Shown: one piece after another, positions 17,610 through 24,339 of the stretch
How positions within the stretch are numbered: position 1 is the first letter of the stretch
Layout of the letters: every line of letters starts with the position of its first letter
Assembly: GCA_946480785.1 (NCBI GenBank)
Contig: CAMLLD010000084.1
Location: 1-24,339 of the forward strand
Source of the DNA: an uncultured Blastocatellia bacterium
GTDB lineage: Bacteria; Acidobacteriota; Blastocatellia; Pyrinomonadales; Pyrinomonadaceae
Length of the DNA stretch: 24,339 bases
Reading direction: 5' to 3'
The notes under the pieces: generated by a model
What the model saw: the letters and a program-made list of their open reading frames with translations, nothing else
What the model was told of the DNA's origin: nothing
The model's database searches: none
Translations under genes and position numbers: made by a program

Positions 17610-18818
17610 TCAGCCGCTCAGCGATTTCAAAGCGCGCGCCAGACGCGGAATGCCTTCCTCAATGCGGGCGGCCGGCGGATGGCTGAAGTTCAGGCGCATA
17701 CCTGAAGAGGGCGGTAGCTTGTCGTTCACACCGAAAGCATAGCCGGGAATGAAAGCGACGTGTTCGTCTTCTATGGCCCTGCGGAAAAGCTTGTCGACGG
17801 CCACCGTCTGAGGCAACTCAACCCAAACGAAAAACCCGCAGTCTGGTTTGGTCCAACGTGCTTCCGCAGGAAAATTCTCCGCGAGCGCGCGCAGCATCAC
17901 ATCGCGTCTGAGGCGGTACTGCGTGCGGAGCGTGTCGATTTGCGCGGGGAGTTGGCCCGTGTCGAGATAAGCGGTGACGATGTGTTGCGACAAGGGCGCG
18001 GCATCGATGTCGGTTGATTCCTTGATGACCGACAGCGGCAGGATTAATTCTTCGGGTACGACGAGCCAGCCGGCGCGTAACGCGGGCGCGAGGATTTTTG
18101 AAAACGAGCCGACGTAGAAGACTGAAGTTTCGCTCAAGGTGCGTAACGGCGCCAGCGGATTTTCGTAGCACAGAAAACCGTAAGCGTCGTCTTCGATGAT
18201 GGGCACGCGGTATCGTTCCGCCAGTTCGACGAGGCGCGTGCGCTTCGACTGCTGCAGCCGCACGCTCAAGGGATTGTGTCCGTCGGTAATTGAGTAAATA
18301 AAAGCCGGCCGCTCTCCGCCGCGCAAGTAATCTTCGACAGCGTCAACGTCCATCCCTGTCTCCGCGTCGGTCGAAACTGTGAGGATCTGAGGTTGGAAAG
18401 GCGCCAGCACTTGCTGAAAACCCGGATAGATTAACTCTTCGGTAATCACGCTACGGCCGCGTTCAAGCAGCAAGTGGGCCAGCAGGCTCATGCCCTGTTG
18501 CGCGCCCGCCGTGAGAAAGATCTGTTCTTCACGACACTCGACGCCGCGCTGCTTCATCAGTTCGCGTACGTGCTGCTTCAAGGATTTGAGCGGCGGGTGG
18601 TACTGCAACGCAACCGGGTTTGTCGACAGCACGCGCTCGGCTGCTACCGCGATCGCGGTGATGGGAAACAACTCGACCGCGGGCAGGCCCAACGCGAATG
18701 AGAGGATGCCTGGCCGTGCAGTGGCGACCAGCATCTCCTGCATTGCCGAACGCTTCAACCCTCGCGCCCAACCTGCCAATTCCGCTCGTTGTTCTGCGTG
18801 CAGACGCGACGAGACCAT
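17610..18818 (-). CDS. Fold-type I PLP-dependent aminotransferase (AAT/MocR-like family), possible arylglycine aminotransferase
   Basis: The protein has 402 residues from the ATG at 18818. A TTG three bases further out is in frame, but GGGAGGA at 18826-18832 sits 7 nt from the ATG. PLP contacts are visible: Lys241 in SFSKILAPALRAGW (Schiff base), Asp211/Tyr213 in IEDDAYGF, Asn182 in HNPLS (usually NPTG) and Arg in SGMRLNFSHP near the C terminus (substrate carboxylate). The family includes 2-aminoadipate, aromatic and valine-pyruvate aminotransferases as well as the HpgT enzymes of hydroxyphenylglycine pathways. It lies 32 nt downstream of the HPPD/HmaS-like gene on the same strand and ends 6 nt from the convergent NRPS stop. 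Supplying an aryl amino acid to the assembly line is inferred from this context. The sequence alone gives only an aminotransferase of aromatic or aminoadipate type. Confidence 0.9.
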   Translation of the reverse strand: MVSSRLHAEQRAELAGWARGLKRSAMQEMLVATARPGILSFALGLPAVELFPITAIAVAAERVLSTNPVALQYHPPLKSLKQHVRELMKQRGVECREEQIFLTAGAQQGMSLLAHLLLERGRSVITEELIYPGFQQVLAPFQPQILTVSTDAETGMDVDAVEDYLRGGERPAFIYSITDGHNPLSVRLQQSKRTRLVELAERYRVPIIEDDAYGFLCYENPLAPLRTLSETSVFYVGSFSKILAPALRAGWLVVPEELILPLSVIKESTDIDAAPLSQHIVTAYLDTGQLPAQIDTLRTQYRLRRDVMLRALAENFPAEARWTKPDCGFFVWVELPQTVAVDKLFRRAIEDEHVAFIPGYAFGVNDKLPPSSGMRLNFSHPPAARIEEGIPRLARALKSLSG

Positions 18819-18825
18819 CAACTAA

Positions 18826-18832
18826 TCCTCCC
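18826..18832 (-). promoter_or_regulatory. Shine-Dalgarno site of the aminotransferase gene
   Basis: On the minus strand this reads GGGAGGA and ends 7 nt before the ATG at 18818. It favours that ATG over the adjacent in-frame TTG at 18821, for which the spacing would be only 4 nt. Confidence 0.75.
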
Positions 18833-18850
18833 TGTTCTTCTCACCGCGAT

Positions 18851-19924
18851 TTACAAGTTACCGCGTAACGCCTGCTCGCGTTCGATCGCTTCAAAGAGCG
18901 CCTTGATGTTTCCACCGCCAAAGCCGCGCGCGCCTTTGCGTTCGATGATTTCCATGAACGCTGTCGGCCGGCCATGCAGCGGCTTGGAGAAGATCTGAAA
19001 CATCCTGCCCCACTTGTCCTGGTCCACCAGAATTCCCAACTCCCGCAGCGACTGCTTGTCAACGTCGAGTTTGCCGACGCGATCTTCCAGCGCCTCGTAG
19101 TAGGTGTCAGGAGTGTAGAGAAAATCGATACCGTTGCCGCGCAGCGCGCGAATCGTGTGCACGATGTCTCCCGTGAGCAGCGCGATGTGCTGTGCACCCG
19201 GGCCGTGATGAAACTTCAGATACTCTTCAATCTGTGAAGAGCGTTTGCTCGGCGCGGGTTCCATGATCGGAAACTTCACGCGGCCATTCTTGTTTTCCAC
19301 CACGCCTGAATTCATCGCCGTGTTTTCCGTCACGATGTCTTCCTGGTGTGAGTGGTGAAAGTCGAAGATATCGATGTAGAACTTGAACCACTCGCTCAGC
19401 GAATGGGGTTCGACACAGACGGCGATATGATCGAAAGCGGCGAGGCCGGTCGGGATTGTGGGCGCCGGATTTTTGGTCTGCTGATAGCCGGGGAAGAACC
19501 GCGTGTCCACACCCTCGCGCTGAATAAAGGAGTGGACGGTATCGCCAAAAGCCGCGACAGTGGCCTTGATGAAGCGACCCTCATCATGTTCGAAAACCGT
19601 CGGCTCCAGCACGGGACGCGCGCCGCGTCGCACGGTCTCTTGAAAAGTGTAATTGACATCAGCAACGTTGAAGGCGATGTCTTTCACACTGTCGCCGTGA
19701 ACGCGAACGTGCTCGGCCACGAGGCTATCGGGCGAGAGAGCACTGGTAAAAATCAAAGTGACGTTGTTTTGTTGCAACACGACCGAGGTACGATCGCGTT
19801 CGCCTGTCTCCAGCGAAGAGAAAGCAATCGGCGTGAAGCCGAAAGCCATGCGGTAAAAATGCGCCGCCTGTGAAGCGTTACCGACGTAAAATTCCACGTA
19901 ATCGATATTATTGATTTGCACCAT
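18851..19924 (-). CDS. hppD: 4-hydroxyphenylpyruvate dioxygenase-family enzyme, probably 4-hydroxymandelate synthase-like (HppD/HmaS)
   Basis: The protein has 357 residues, the normal family length, with two vicinal-oxygen-chelate halves. Fe(II) ligands are His166 (FDHIAV), His246 (AQHIAL) and Glu325 (FMEIIER). The substrate glutamines Gln231 and Gln245 are present, as is the C-terminal gating helix GFGGGNIKALFEAIE. HPPD converts 4-hydroxyphenylpyruvate to homogentisate; HmaS converts the same substrate to 4-hydroxymandelate. Two positions that separate them are not HPPD-like here: the GNF of HPPD (Phe337, Pseudomonas numbering) is GNI with Ile340, as in HmaS, and the PINEP Asn is Met221 in PIMEP (Ile in HmaS). 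The Pro of PINEP (Pro219) is kept, as in HPPD. The symbol hppD is the family name; function may be hmaS. The gene heads a two-gene unit with the aminotransferase, and GGAA lies about 8 nt before its ATG. A catabolic HPPD is the alternative, but no homogentisate genes are adjacent. Confidence 0.93.
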   Translation of the reverse strand: MVQINNIDYVEFYVGNASQAAHFYRMAFGFTPIAFSSLETGERDRTSVVLQQNNVTLIFTSALSPDSLVAEHVRVHGDSVKDIAFNVADVNYTFQETVRRGARPVLEPTVFEHDEGRFIKATVAAFGDTVHSFIQREGVDTRFFPGYQQTKNPAPTIPTGLAAFDHIAVCVEPHSLSEWFKFYIDIFDFHHSHQEDIVTENTAMNSGVVENKNGRVKFPIMEPAPSKRSSQIEEYLKFHHGPGAQHIALLTGDIVHTIRALRGNGIDFLYTPDTYYEALEDRVGKLDVDKQSLRELGILVDQDKWGRMFQIFSKPLHGRPTAFMEIIERKGARGFGGGNIKALFEAIEREQALRGNL

Positions 19925-20150
19925 AATGTTATTCCATATAGATAGCGACCCATCAGCGAGACACGACTAGTCTGTGGCCAAACTTCGTGCTTCGGATGTG
20001 TCGAGGTTTCGGCGTTCGGACGCCAACAACGGGAGGTAAAGCTTCTGGGACGGGTTAAACGAATTCCCTCGCTGGGACGAGTCGGGCTGAGAATTTGTTA
20101 CTGCATAATAGCAGCATTTTGCCGCACACGGAATGGGAGAGACTGCTCAA
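19925..20150. other. Divergent intergenic region between the HPPD-like gene and the reductase-like gene
   Basis: This 226-nt region must hold promoters for both directions. I see a perfect small hairpin GGCGT-TCGG-ACGCC at 20011-20024 and a second inverted repeat CTGC-ATAATA-GCAG at 20101-20114 whose loop resembles a -10 box (TGCATAAT) for the rightward gene. No convincing -35 partner was found. No RNA gene is visible. Confidence 0.45.
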
Positions 20151-20711
20151 ATGAGAAAAGTAATTTTCGCAATTAACCTTACGCTGGATGGGTGCGTCGA
20201 CCACACGAAGTCGAGCGGGAGTGACGACATACTTGAATATCACAGGGAGCTGCTGCGACCTGTTGACATGCTCCTCTATGGGCGCAAGACGTATGAATTG
20301 ATGGTTCCTTTCTGGCCCGACATTGCGAAGAACCAATCGGGCGAGACGAAAGCCACGAACGATTTTGCGCAAGCGTTTGACTCGGTCAAGAGCATCGTCG
20401 TTTTCTCGCGAACGTTAGCCAAGCCGGACAGCACAAAGACGAGAATTGTTAATTCGAACCTGCGAGATGAAGTGCTGCGACTCAAACAGGAACCAGGGAA
20501 GGACATCGTAACGGGTGGTGTGTCGCTTCCTTCACAACTGATCGAGCTTGGGCTGGTTGATGAGTTTCGTTTCGTCGTCCACCCGATAGTTGTGGGAGAA
20601 GGGAGGCGTTTGTTGGACGACGTCAGTCTGCCGGAGAAATTACAGTTGAGACTGGTCGAGTCGAAGATTCTCGAATCAGGATGCGTCGCGCTTCGGTATT
20701 TAAAGGAGTGA
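20151..20711 (+). CDS. RibD C-terminal / dihydrofolate reductase-like family protein
   Basis: ATG 20151 (186 residues) is preferred over the in-frame ATG at 20133, because the family start MRKVIFAINLTLDGCVD begins there and GGGAGA precedes it. The fold is that of NAD(P)H-dependent DHFR/RibD-C reductases: an N-terminal strand with the LDG motif, DMLLYGRKTYE (cofactor-binding region), VVFSRTL, the glycine-rich DIVTGGVSLPSQLIELGLVDEF and VVHPIVVGEGRRLL. These stand-alone proteins are common in soil bacteria and sit next to many unrelated genes. The substrate is unknown and true folate activity is unlikely. It is separated from the biosynthetic genes by a divergent promoter region, so membership of the cluster is doubtful. 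Confidence 0.9.
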   Translation: MRKVIFAINLTLDGCVDHTKSSGSDDILEYHRELLRPVDMLLYGRKTYELMVPFWPDIAKNQSGETKATNDFAQAFDSVKSIVVFSRTLAKPDSTKTRIVNSNLRDEVLRLKQEPGKDIVTGGVSLPSQLIELGLVDEFRFVVHPIVVGEGRRLLDDVSLPEKLQLRLVESKILESGCVALRYLKE

Positions 20712-20728
20712 CGCCTTTCTCTTCATCA

Positions 20729-20751
20729 GGTCTTTAAGACCGGTTTCGGTC
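20729..20751. terminator. Small overlapping inverted repeats after the reductase-like gene
   Basis: GGTCTT-T-AAGACC (20729-20741) overlaps GACCG-GTTT-CGGTC (20738-20751), starting 18 nt after the stop codon. Each can form a short hairpin, but no T-tract follows, so terminator strength would be weak. The first is also a near-perfect 13-bp palindrome about 165-175 bp upstream of the sigma-54 site, a plausible distance for an activator site. That use is speculative. Confidence 0.4.
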
Positions 20752-20904
20752 AGCGTTCAGTCAGAAAGCTTCGATCGCAATCACTACTTAAGTGAGTTGG
20801 ACCAATAGATACGGTCGAACCGCACTCTCAACAACTTCCCTCAACAACCGAAAGCATGCCTGAACCGAGGTTCTTCTCGGGTTGGACCAGCCTCGTTACG
20901 CTGG

Positions 20905-20920
20905 TGGCACGCACGTTGCC
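20905..20920 (+). promoter_or_regulatory. Sigma-54 (RpoN) -24/-12 promoter upstream of the secreted protein gene
   Basis: The sequence TGGCACGcacgTTGCC matches the consensus TGGCACG-N4-TTGCW at every position except the last (C for A/T). The invariant GG (20906-20907) and GC (20918-20919) are separated by 10 bp as required. Transcription would start near 20930, leaving a leader of about 130 nt before GTG 21062. Such promoters need an AAA+ enhancer-binding protein; no activator gene is in the window. Confidence 0.72.
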
Positions 20921-20934
20921 GAGTGGTCCAAAAG

Positions 20935-20955
20935 AGTGAGGTCTTTTTCCTCACT
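20935..20955 (+). promoter_or_regulatory. Leader hairpin in the 5' UTR of the secreted protein gene
   Basis: A perfect 7-bp stem AGTGAGG (20935-20941) / CCTCACT (20949-20955) carries a pyrimidine loop TCTTTTT. It starts just after the predicted sigma-54 transcription start. It could stabilise the 5' end or act as a regulatory stem. The T-run is in the loop rather than after the stem, so it is not a standard terminator. Confidence 0.5.
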
Positions 20956-21047
20956 GTGGAAATTCGTCGAGTTAGACCTTTACCTATCGCTGGAACCCAT
21001 AAGCCCTTTGCCCGGGCTGATCGGTTTCGGAGTTGAGAAATTTTGTC

Positions 21048-21052
21048 GGAGG
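21048..21052 (+). promoter_or_regulatory. Shine-Dalgarno site that fixes the secreted protein start
   Basis: GGAGG lies 9 nt before GTG 21062. The frame is open upstream to TTG 20882, but that codon overlaps the promoter region. Only the GTG start puts a signal peptide at the N terminus. Confidence 0.8.
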
Positions 21053-21061
21053 TTATTCGGA

Positions 21062-23989
21062 GTGTCCAAGCCAAATTCTGCAGGCGCGTCAGCACGATTC
21101 GTCTCGCTTCTCTTACTCGCCGCGTTGTTCTTAACCGGCCTCAAATTGCCAACGATAGCTTTTGCGGCAACACAGCGCACGTGGACCGGTGGTCATCCCC
21201 CGACTACATTGAGTAGCCCCACAAACTGGGCCGGCAATGTCGCCCCTGTCGCAGGAGACGACCTGTTTTTCCCCGCCGGTATCAAACGCAAATCGATCAG
21301 AAATAACTACCCGAGTTTAACGAGCTTCAGTTCGCTCAACTTCTCCGGCAGCAACTACAACCTCAGAAAGAATTCTTTGGCTCTTACGGGCGGCATCAAT
21401 ACTTCCAACACGACCGGCACAAACACGATCTCTCTGCCCCTTCGCCTCGACGCACCCCAGACCTTTACCTCCGGCAACAGCGGAACGACGTTAGCACTTA
21501 ACGGCCAGCTCAACTTGAACAGCAACCTGCTGACCGTGACAGGTGCTGGTAACGTTGTCAGTAACGGTGTGATTAGTAGCTCAGGCGCAATCACCAAGAG
21601 TGGCCCGGGAAGATTGACGCTTTCAGCAAACAATACCTACACCGGCACGACCACCTTGAGCGCCGGAACTTTGCTCGTCAATGGTTCGCAATCCGGTAGT
21701 GGTGTGAACCTCGTTGGTGGCGTTCTCGGCGGTAGCGGACGCGTTGGCGCGATCACCGCGAGCGGTGGTTCGATCAGACCTGGATCGTCGTTGCCGGGAA
21801 TCTTGAACACCGGCAATGTTTCACTCAACCCGGCGACATCCTTCGTTGTCGATTTGAACGGGACCTCAGCCGGCAGCGGTTACAGACAGCTCAACGTAAA
21901 CGGAACCATCAATCTCGGCGGCAGTTCACTTGATGCATCCGCGAACTTCCTATCAAACCCCGGTGACACTTTTACGATTATCAACAACGACGGTAATGAT
22001 GCGGTCGTTGGTACGTTTGCCGGCCTGGCCGAGGGAGCGACCGTAGTACTTGGCGGGCTGCCCTTCACGATCAGCTACGTGGGCGGTACAGGCAATGACG
22101 TCGTGCTGGTCCGCATTCCGGCTGTTGGACCAACACCACCGTCTATTTCGTTCAGTGACGTAACCGTAGCCGAAGGTGACAGTGGCACCGTGCAAGCTGT
22201 GTTCACGCTGAACCTTTCCGCGGCAAGCAGCCAAACAGTGACGGTTGACTACGCAACCGGTGACGAAACCGCGACTTCCCCGGATGACTACGCCTCCGGA
22301 TCGGGCACGATAACTTTCAATCCTGGCGAGACCACAAAAAACATTATCGTTTCGGTGAATGGCGACACGTTGAACGAAGTCGATGAAACGTTCCTGGTGA
22401 CGCTCAGGAGATCCGTCAATGCGAGTCTTGTCGATCCCGACGCTCACGGCACGATCACCAATGATGATCCGCTGCCGTCGCTTTCAGTCGGAGACGTGAG
22501 CGTCACGGAAGGTGATAGCGGACTCACCGATGCAGTGTTTCCAGTTACCCTGTCAGCCGCATCCGGCCAGACAGTGACTGTGAACTACGCGACGGCCGAC
22601 GGCACAGCGACTGAACATCCCGGAAACGATTACAACGGGGACTCGGGCACGATCACGTTCGCTCCGGGTGAAACAGATGATGAAGTTGATACGACAGTAA
22701 ATGGCGACACGAACGTCGAAGCGAATGAAACGTTCTTCGCAAATCTTTCGAACCCGACGTTGGCGACGATTGCAGACGCGCAGGGTGTAAGCACGATCGT
22801 CGACGATGATTCCGCTACACCAACGCCGACGCCCACACCCACTCCAACTCCGACGCCAACTCCGTCGCCGACGCCCACGCCAACGCCGGCGCCGCCGGGT
22901 GACACGGTGCAGTTTGATTCATCGAACTACAACGTGAATGAAGGCGCGGGGAGTATCACCATCAACGTAACCCGTTCAGGTAATACCGCGAATGCGGCCA
23001 CAGTTGAGTACGGCACTTTCGACTCGAGTGCGACCGAAAGAAATGACTACACGACGTCAGTTGGCAAACTGAGCTTTGCTCCCGGTGAGACGTCAAAGAG
23101 CTTCATCGTTTTCATCACCAACGACGCTCACGTTGAGGGCAACGAACAGTTCTCGGTAGTTCTTAACAACCCGCAAGGCGTTAATGTCGGCAGCCAGTCG
23201 TCCGCAAGCGTGACGATAACAGACAACGACTTCGCGCCCACGCCGTTGAATCCGATTGACGACGCTCCGTTCTACGTCCGAACGCATTACGTCGACTTCC
23301 TGAACCGTGAGCCGGATCCTTCGGGCTTCAACTTCTGGACGAATGAGATCACGACCTGCGGCTCCAACGTGAATTGCGTGTCCGTAAAGCGCATAAACGT
23401 TTCGGCAGCGTACTTCCTGTCGATCGAATTCCAGCAGACAGGCTACATGATCTATCTCTTGCAAAAGGGTTCGTTTGGAGACATGCCGCGTTATCGAGCG
23501 TTCGTGCGCGACACACAGGAGATCGGTAAGGGCGTGATTGTCGGCGCTCCGGGCTGGGAAGCTCAACTCGCAGCGAACAAGGATGCCTTTGTTGAGGCGT
23601 GGGTGAACACGGCCGCGTTCAAGAGCAAGTACGACAGCATGTCGGATGCGCAGTTCGTCGACACGCTTTTCAGCAATGCCGGCATCGCGGATGTAACCTT
23701 GCATGACTCGATGATGGTCCAACTCCAGACCAGTTCCAGGGCTTCGATCCTGCGTCAGTTAATAGACAACCCGGCGTTCCAGCAAAAGGAATTCAACTCC
23801 GCTTTCGTGCTGATGCAGTATTTCGGTTACCTGCGGCGCAACCCCGACGACGCCCCGGACAACAACCTTGCCGGTTTCAACTTCTGGCTCAACAAGCTGA
23901 ACCAGTTCAACGGCAATTTCATTGACGCAGAAATGGTCAAGGCCTTCATCTCCTCGACCGAGTACCGGCAACGCTTCGGCCAGCCGTAG
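21062..23989 (+). CDS. Secreted multidomain protein: autotransporter-type beta-strand repeats, three Calx-beta domains, Thr-Pro spacer, DUF4214
   Basis: The GTG start gives 975 residues. A signal peptide is clear: basic/polar start, hydrophobic FVSLLLLAALFLTGL core and likely cleavage after IAFA (about residue 35). Residues about 40-350 are Gly/Ser/Thr/Asn-rich beta-solenoid sequence with an autotransporter-associated beta-strand repeat (NTYTGTTTLSAGTLLVNG) but no beta-barrel. Calx-beta domains follow at about 360-470, 475-584 and 615-724 (VAEGDSG, VTEGDSG and VNEGAGS starts, ending in (N/D)DD or DND-type calcium-binding turns). A (Thr-Pro)n spacer lies at about 586-612. The C-terminal 240 residues hold two DUF4214-like units, each with a Y-x-x-(F/Y)-L-x-R-x-P-D core and GFNFW. 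No sortase or PEP-CTERM anchor is seen. It is probably an extracellular or surface adhesin or matrix protein, with no clear link to the biosynthetic genes. Expression is probably sigma-54 dependent. Confidence 0.92.
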   Translation: MSKPNSAGASARFVSLLLLAALFLTGLKLPTIAFAATQRTWTGGHPPTTLSSPTNWAGNVAPVAGDDLFFPAGIKRKSIRNNYPSLTSFSSLNFSGSNYNLRKNSLALTGGINTSNTTGTNTISLPLRLDAPQTFTSGNSGTTLALNGQLNLNSNLLTVTGAGNVVSNGVISSSGAITKSGPGRLTLSANNTYTGTTTLSAGTLLVNGSQSGSGVNLVGGVLGGSGRVGAITASGGSIRPGSSLPGILNTGNVSLNPATSFVVDLNGTSAGSGYRQLNVNGTINLGGSSLDASANFLSNPGDTFTIINNDGNDAVVGTFAGLAEGATVVLGGLPFTISYVGGTGNDVVLVRIPAVGPTPPSISFSDVTVAEGDSGTVQAVFTLNLSAASSQTVTVDYATGDETATSPDDYASGSGTITFNPGETTKNIIVSVNGDTLNEVDETFLVTLRRSVNASLVDPDAHGTITNDDPLPSLSVGDVSVTEGDSGLTDAVFPVTLSAASGQTVTVNYATADGTATEHPGNDYNGDSGTITFAPGETDDEVDTTVNGDTNVEANETFFANLSNPTLATIADAQGVSTIVDDDSATPTPTPTPTPTPTPTPSPTPTPTPAPPGDTVQFDSSNYNVNEGAGSITINVTRSGNTANAATVEYGTFDSSATERNDYTTSVGKLSFAPGETSKSFIVFITNDAHVEGNEQFSVVLNNPQGVNVGSQSSASVTITDNDFAPTPLNPIDDAPFYVRTHYVDFLNREPDPSGFNFWTNEITTCGSNVNCVSVKRINVSAAYFLSIEFQQTGYMIYLLQKGSFGDMPRYRAFVRDTQEIGKGVIVGAPGWEAQLAANKDAFVEAWVNTAAFKSKYDSMSDAQFVDTLFSNAGIADVTLHDSMMVQLQTSSRASILRQLIDNPAFQQKEFNSAFVLMQYFGYLRRNPDDAPDNNLAGFNFWLNKLNQFNGNFIDAEMVKAFISSTEYRQRFGQP
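22817..22897 (+). repeat. (Thr-Pro)n coding repeat
   Basis: About thirteen consecutive six-base units of the form ACN CCN encode Thr-Pro pairs, with one Ser-Pro and a terminal Ala-Pro-Pro. They form an extended, possibly glycosylated, stalk between the second and third Calx-beta domains. Such tracts are prone to length change by slippage. Confidence 0.9.
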
Positions 23990-23990
23990 A

Positions 23991-24016
23991 GGCGTGGGGC
24001 GTCTCCTCACCACGCC
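23991..24016 (+). terminator. Possible terminator hairpin after the secreted protein gene
   Basis: A 7-bp GC-rich stem, GGCGTGG (23991-23997) and CCACGCC (24010-24016), with a 12-nt loop, starts one base after the stop codon. There is no T-tract, so Rho-independent activity is uncertain. Confidence 0.45.
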
Positions 24017-24133
24017 CTCCGCGAAACTGTGTTATAGTGCGTGGGCCAACTCCCAAAAAGAAGCGGGCCGGCCTTGTGTATCCAGCACAAAACCAGCCCT
24101 AGACCTCAACCTTCTGAAGAAAGGATGAAGATC

Positions 24134-24339
24134 ATGTCTAAGAATAGTAGCGCAACCCTGCGCGAAATACCTCACGCTCCAACACTCGAGAACAATCACG
24201 ACAATCCGTCAACGCGGCATCTGTCAACGCGACAGAAGAGCGAAGCCCTGGCAGAGATGATCTCTGCTGCCGGGGATCAATCCGCGGTGGCGCTGTTTGT
24301 GTTGATGGCCACGATCCAGCATTCAAGCGAACCCGCAGC
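24134..24339 (+). CDS. Small hypothetical protein, 3'-partial
   Basis: The ATG at 24134 has AAGGA at 24121-24125, 8 nt upstream, which is the best ribosome-binding site in this gap. The in-frame ATG at 24125 overlaps that site. The frame stays open to the window edge and gives at least 68 residues: a polar N-terminal half (MSKNSSATLREIPHAP..., then an Asn/Ser/Thr/Arg-rich stretch) and a more helical, hydrophobic second half (EALAEMISAAGDQSAVALFV). I do not recognise a family and see no signal peptide. A TATAGT at 24033-24038 could be a -10 box but has no clear -35. It may be a short regulatory or leader-type protein, or the start of a longer one. Confidence 0.5.
   Translation, partial: MSKNSSATLREIPHAPTLENNHDNPSTRHLSTRQKSEALAEMISAAGDQSAVALFVLMATIQHSSEPA

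Noticed and set aside
20882..20931. Cloverleaf-like fold (TTGGACC/GGTCCAA closing stem with two inner arms) as a tRNA or riboswitch
   Set aside because: It is only 50 nt, lacks T-loop and anticodon features, and lies at or before the predicted transcription start, so it would mostly not be transcribed; the inverted pair may instead be a protein site.
20882..21061. Sixty-residue N-terminal extension of the secreted protein from a TTG
   Set aside because: The segment overlaps a sigma-54 promoter and leader hairpin and would bury the signal peptide; GTG 21062 has GGAGG at ideal spacing.
22817..22897. Short tandem repeat as a possible CRISPR or iteron array
   Set aside because: The six-base units are contiguous, in frame and encode Thr-Pro; there are no spacers.
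22630..22905. Antisense frame with a Gly-Val repeat
   Set aside because: The GVGVG run is just the reverse complement of the Thr-Pro codons of the secreted protein.

Overview
The window is about 24.3 kb and GC-rich. It carries most of a hybrid non-ribosomal peptide/polyketide gene cluster, followed by an unrelated stretch with a large secreted protein. The secreted protein combines autotransporter-type beta-strand repeats, Calx-beta domains, a Thr-Pro spacer and C-terminal DUF4214 units. That architecture and the GC-rich codon use suggest an Acidobacteriota genome of the Blastocatellia type. This is an inference from gene style; no rRNA or other marker is present.

Region 1 (1-17603, + strand) is the assembly line. 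A 5'-truncated NRPS has the order PCP / C-A-PCP / C-A(MT)-PCP. It is followed by a haem-oxygenase-like diiron protein, a one-module PKS (KS-AT-KR-ACP), a stand-alone luciferase-like monooxygenase and a one-module NRPS (C-A-PCP). Spacings are 99 nt, 96 nt, 11 nt and a 4-nt ATGA overlap, so the last three genes at least look co-transcribed. Read collinearly, the line would add proline (A1 code DVQFIAHLAK), then an amino acid with probable side-chain methylation, then a malonate unit whose ketone is probably kept because the KR looks dead, then 4-hydroxyphenylglycine or glycine (A3 code DILHLGLIIK). The loading/initiation end lies upstream of the window. There is no thioesterase or reductase release domain, so release must be encoded elsewhere.

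Region 2 (17610-19924, - strand) is a convergent two-gene unit: a 4-hydroxyphenylpyruvate dioxygenase homologue and a fold-type I PLP aminotransferase. The dioxygenase keeps the His/His/Glu iron ligands but has non-HPPD residues at two positions that separate HPPD from 4-hydroxymandelate synthase (HmaS). With the aminotransferase and the Hpg-like A3 code, this suggests an in-cluster hydroxyphenylglycine supply route. The hydroxymandelate oxidase step is not in the window.

Region 3 (19925-24339) holds a RibD-C/dihydrofolate-reductase-like gene, a near-consensus sigma-54 promoter with a structured leader ahead of the secreted protein gene, and a short ORF cut by the window end.
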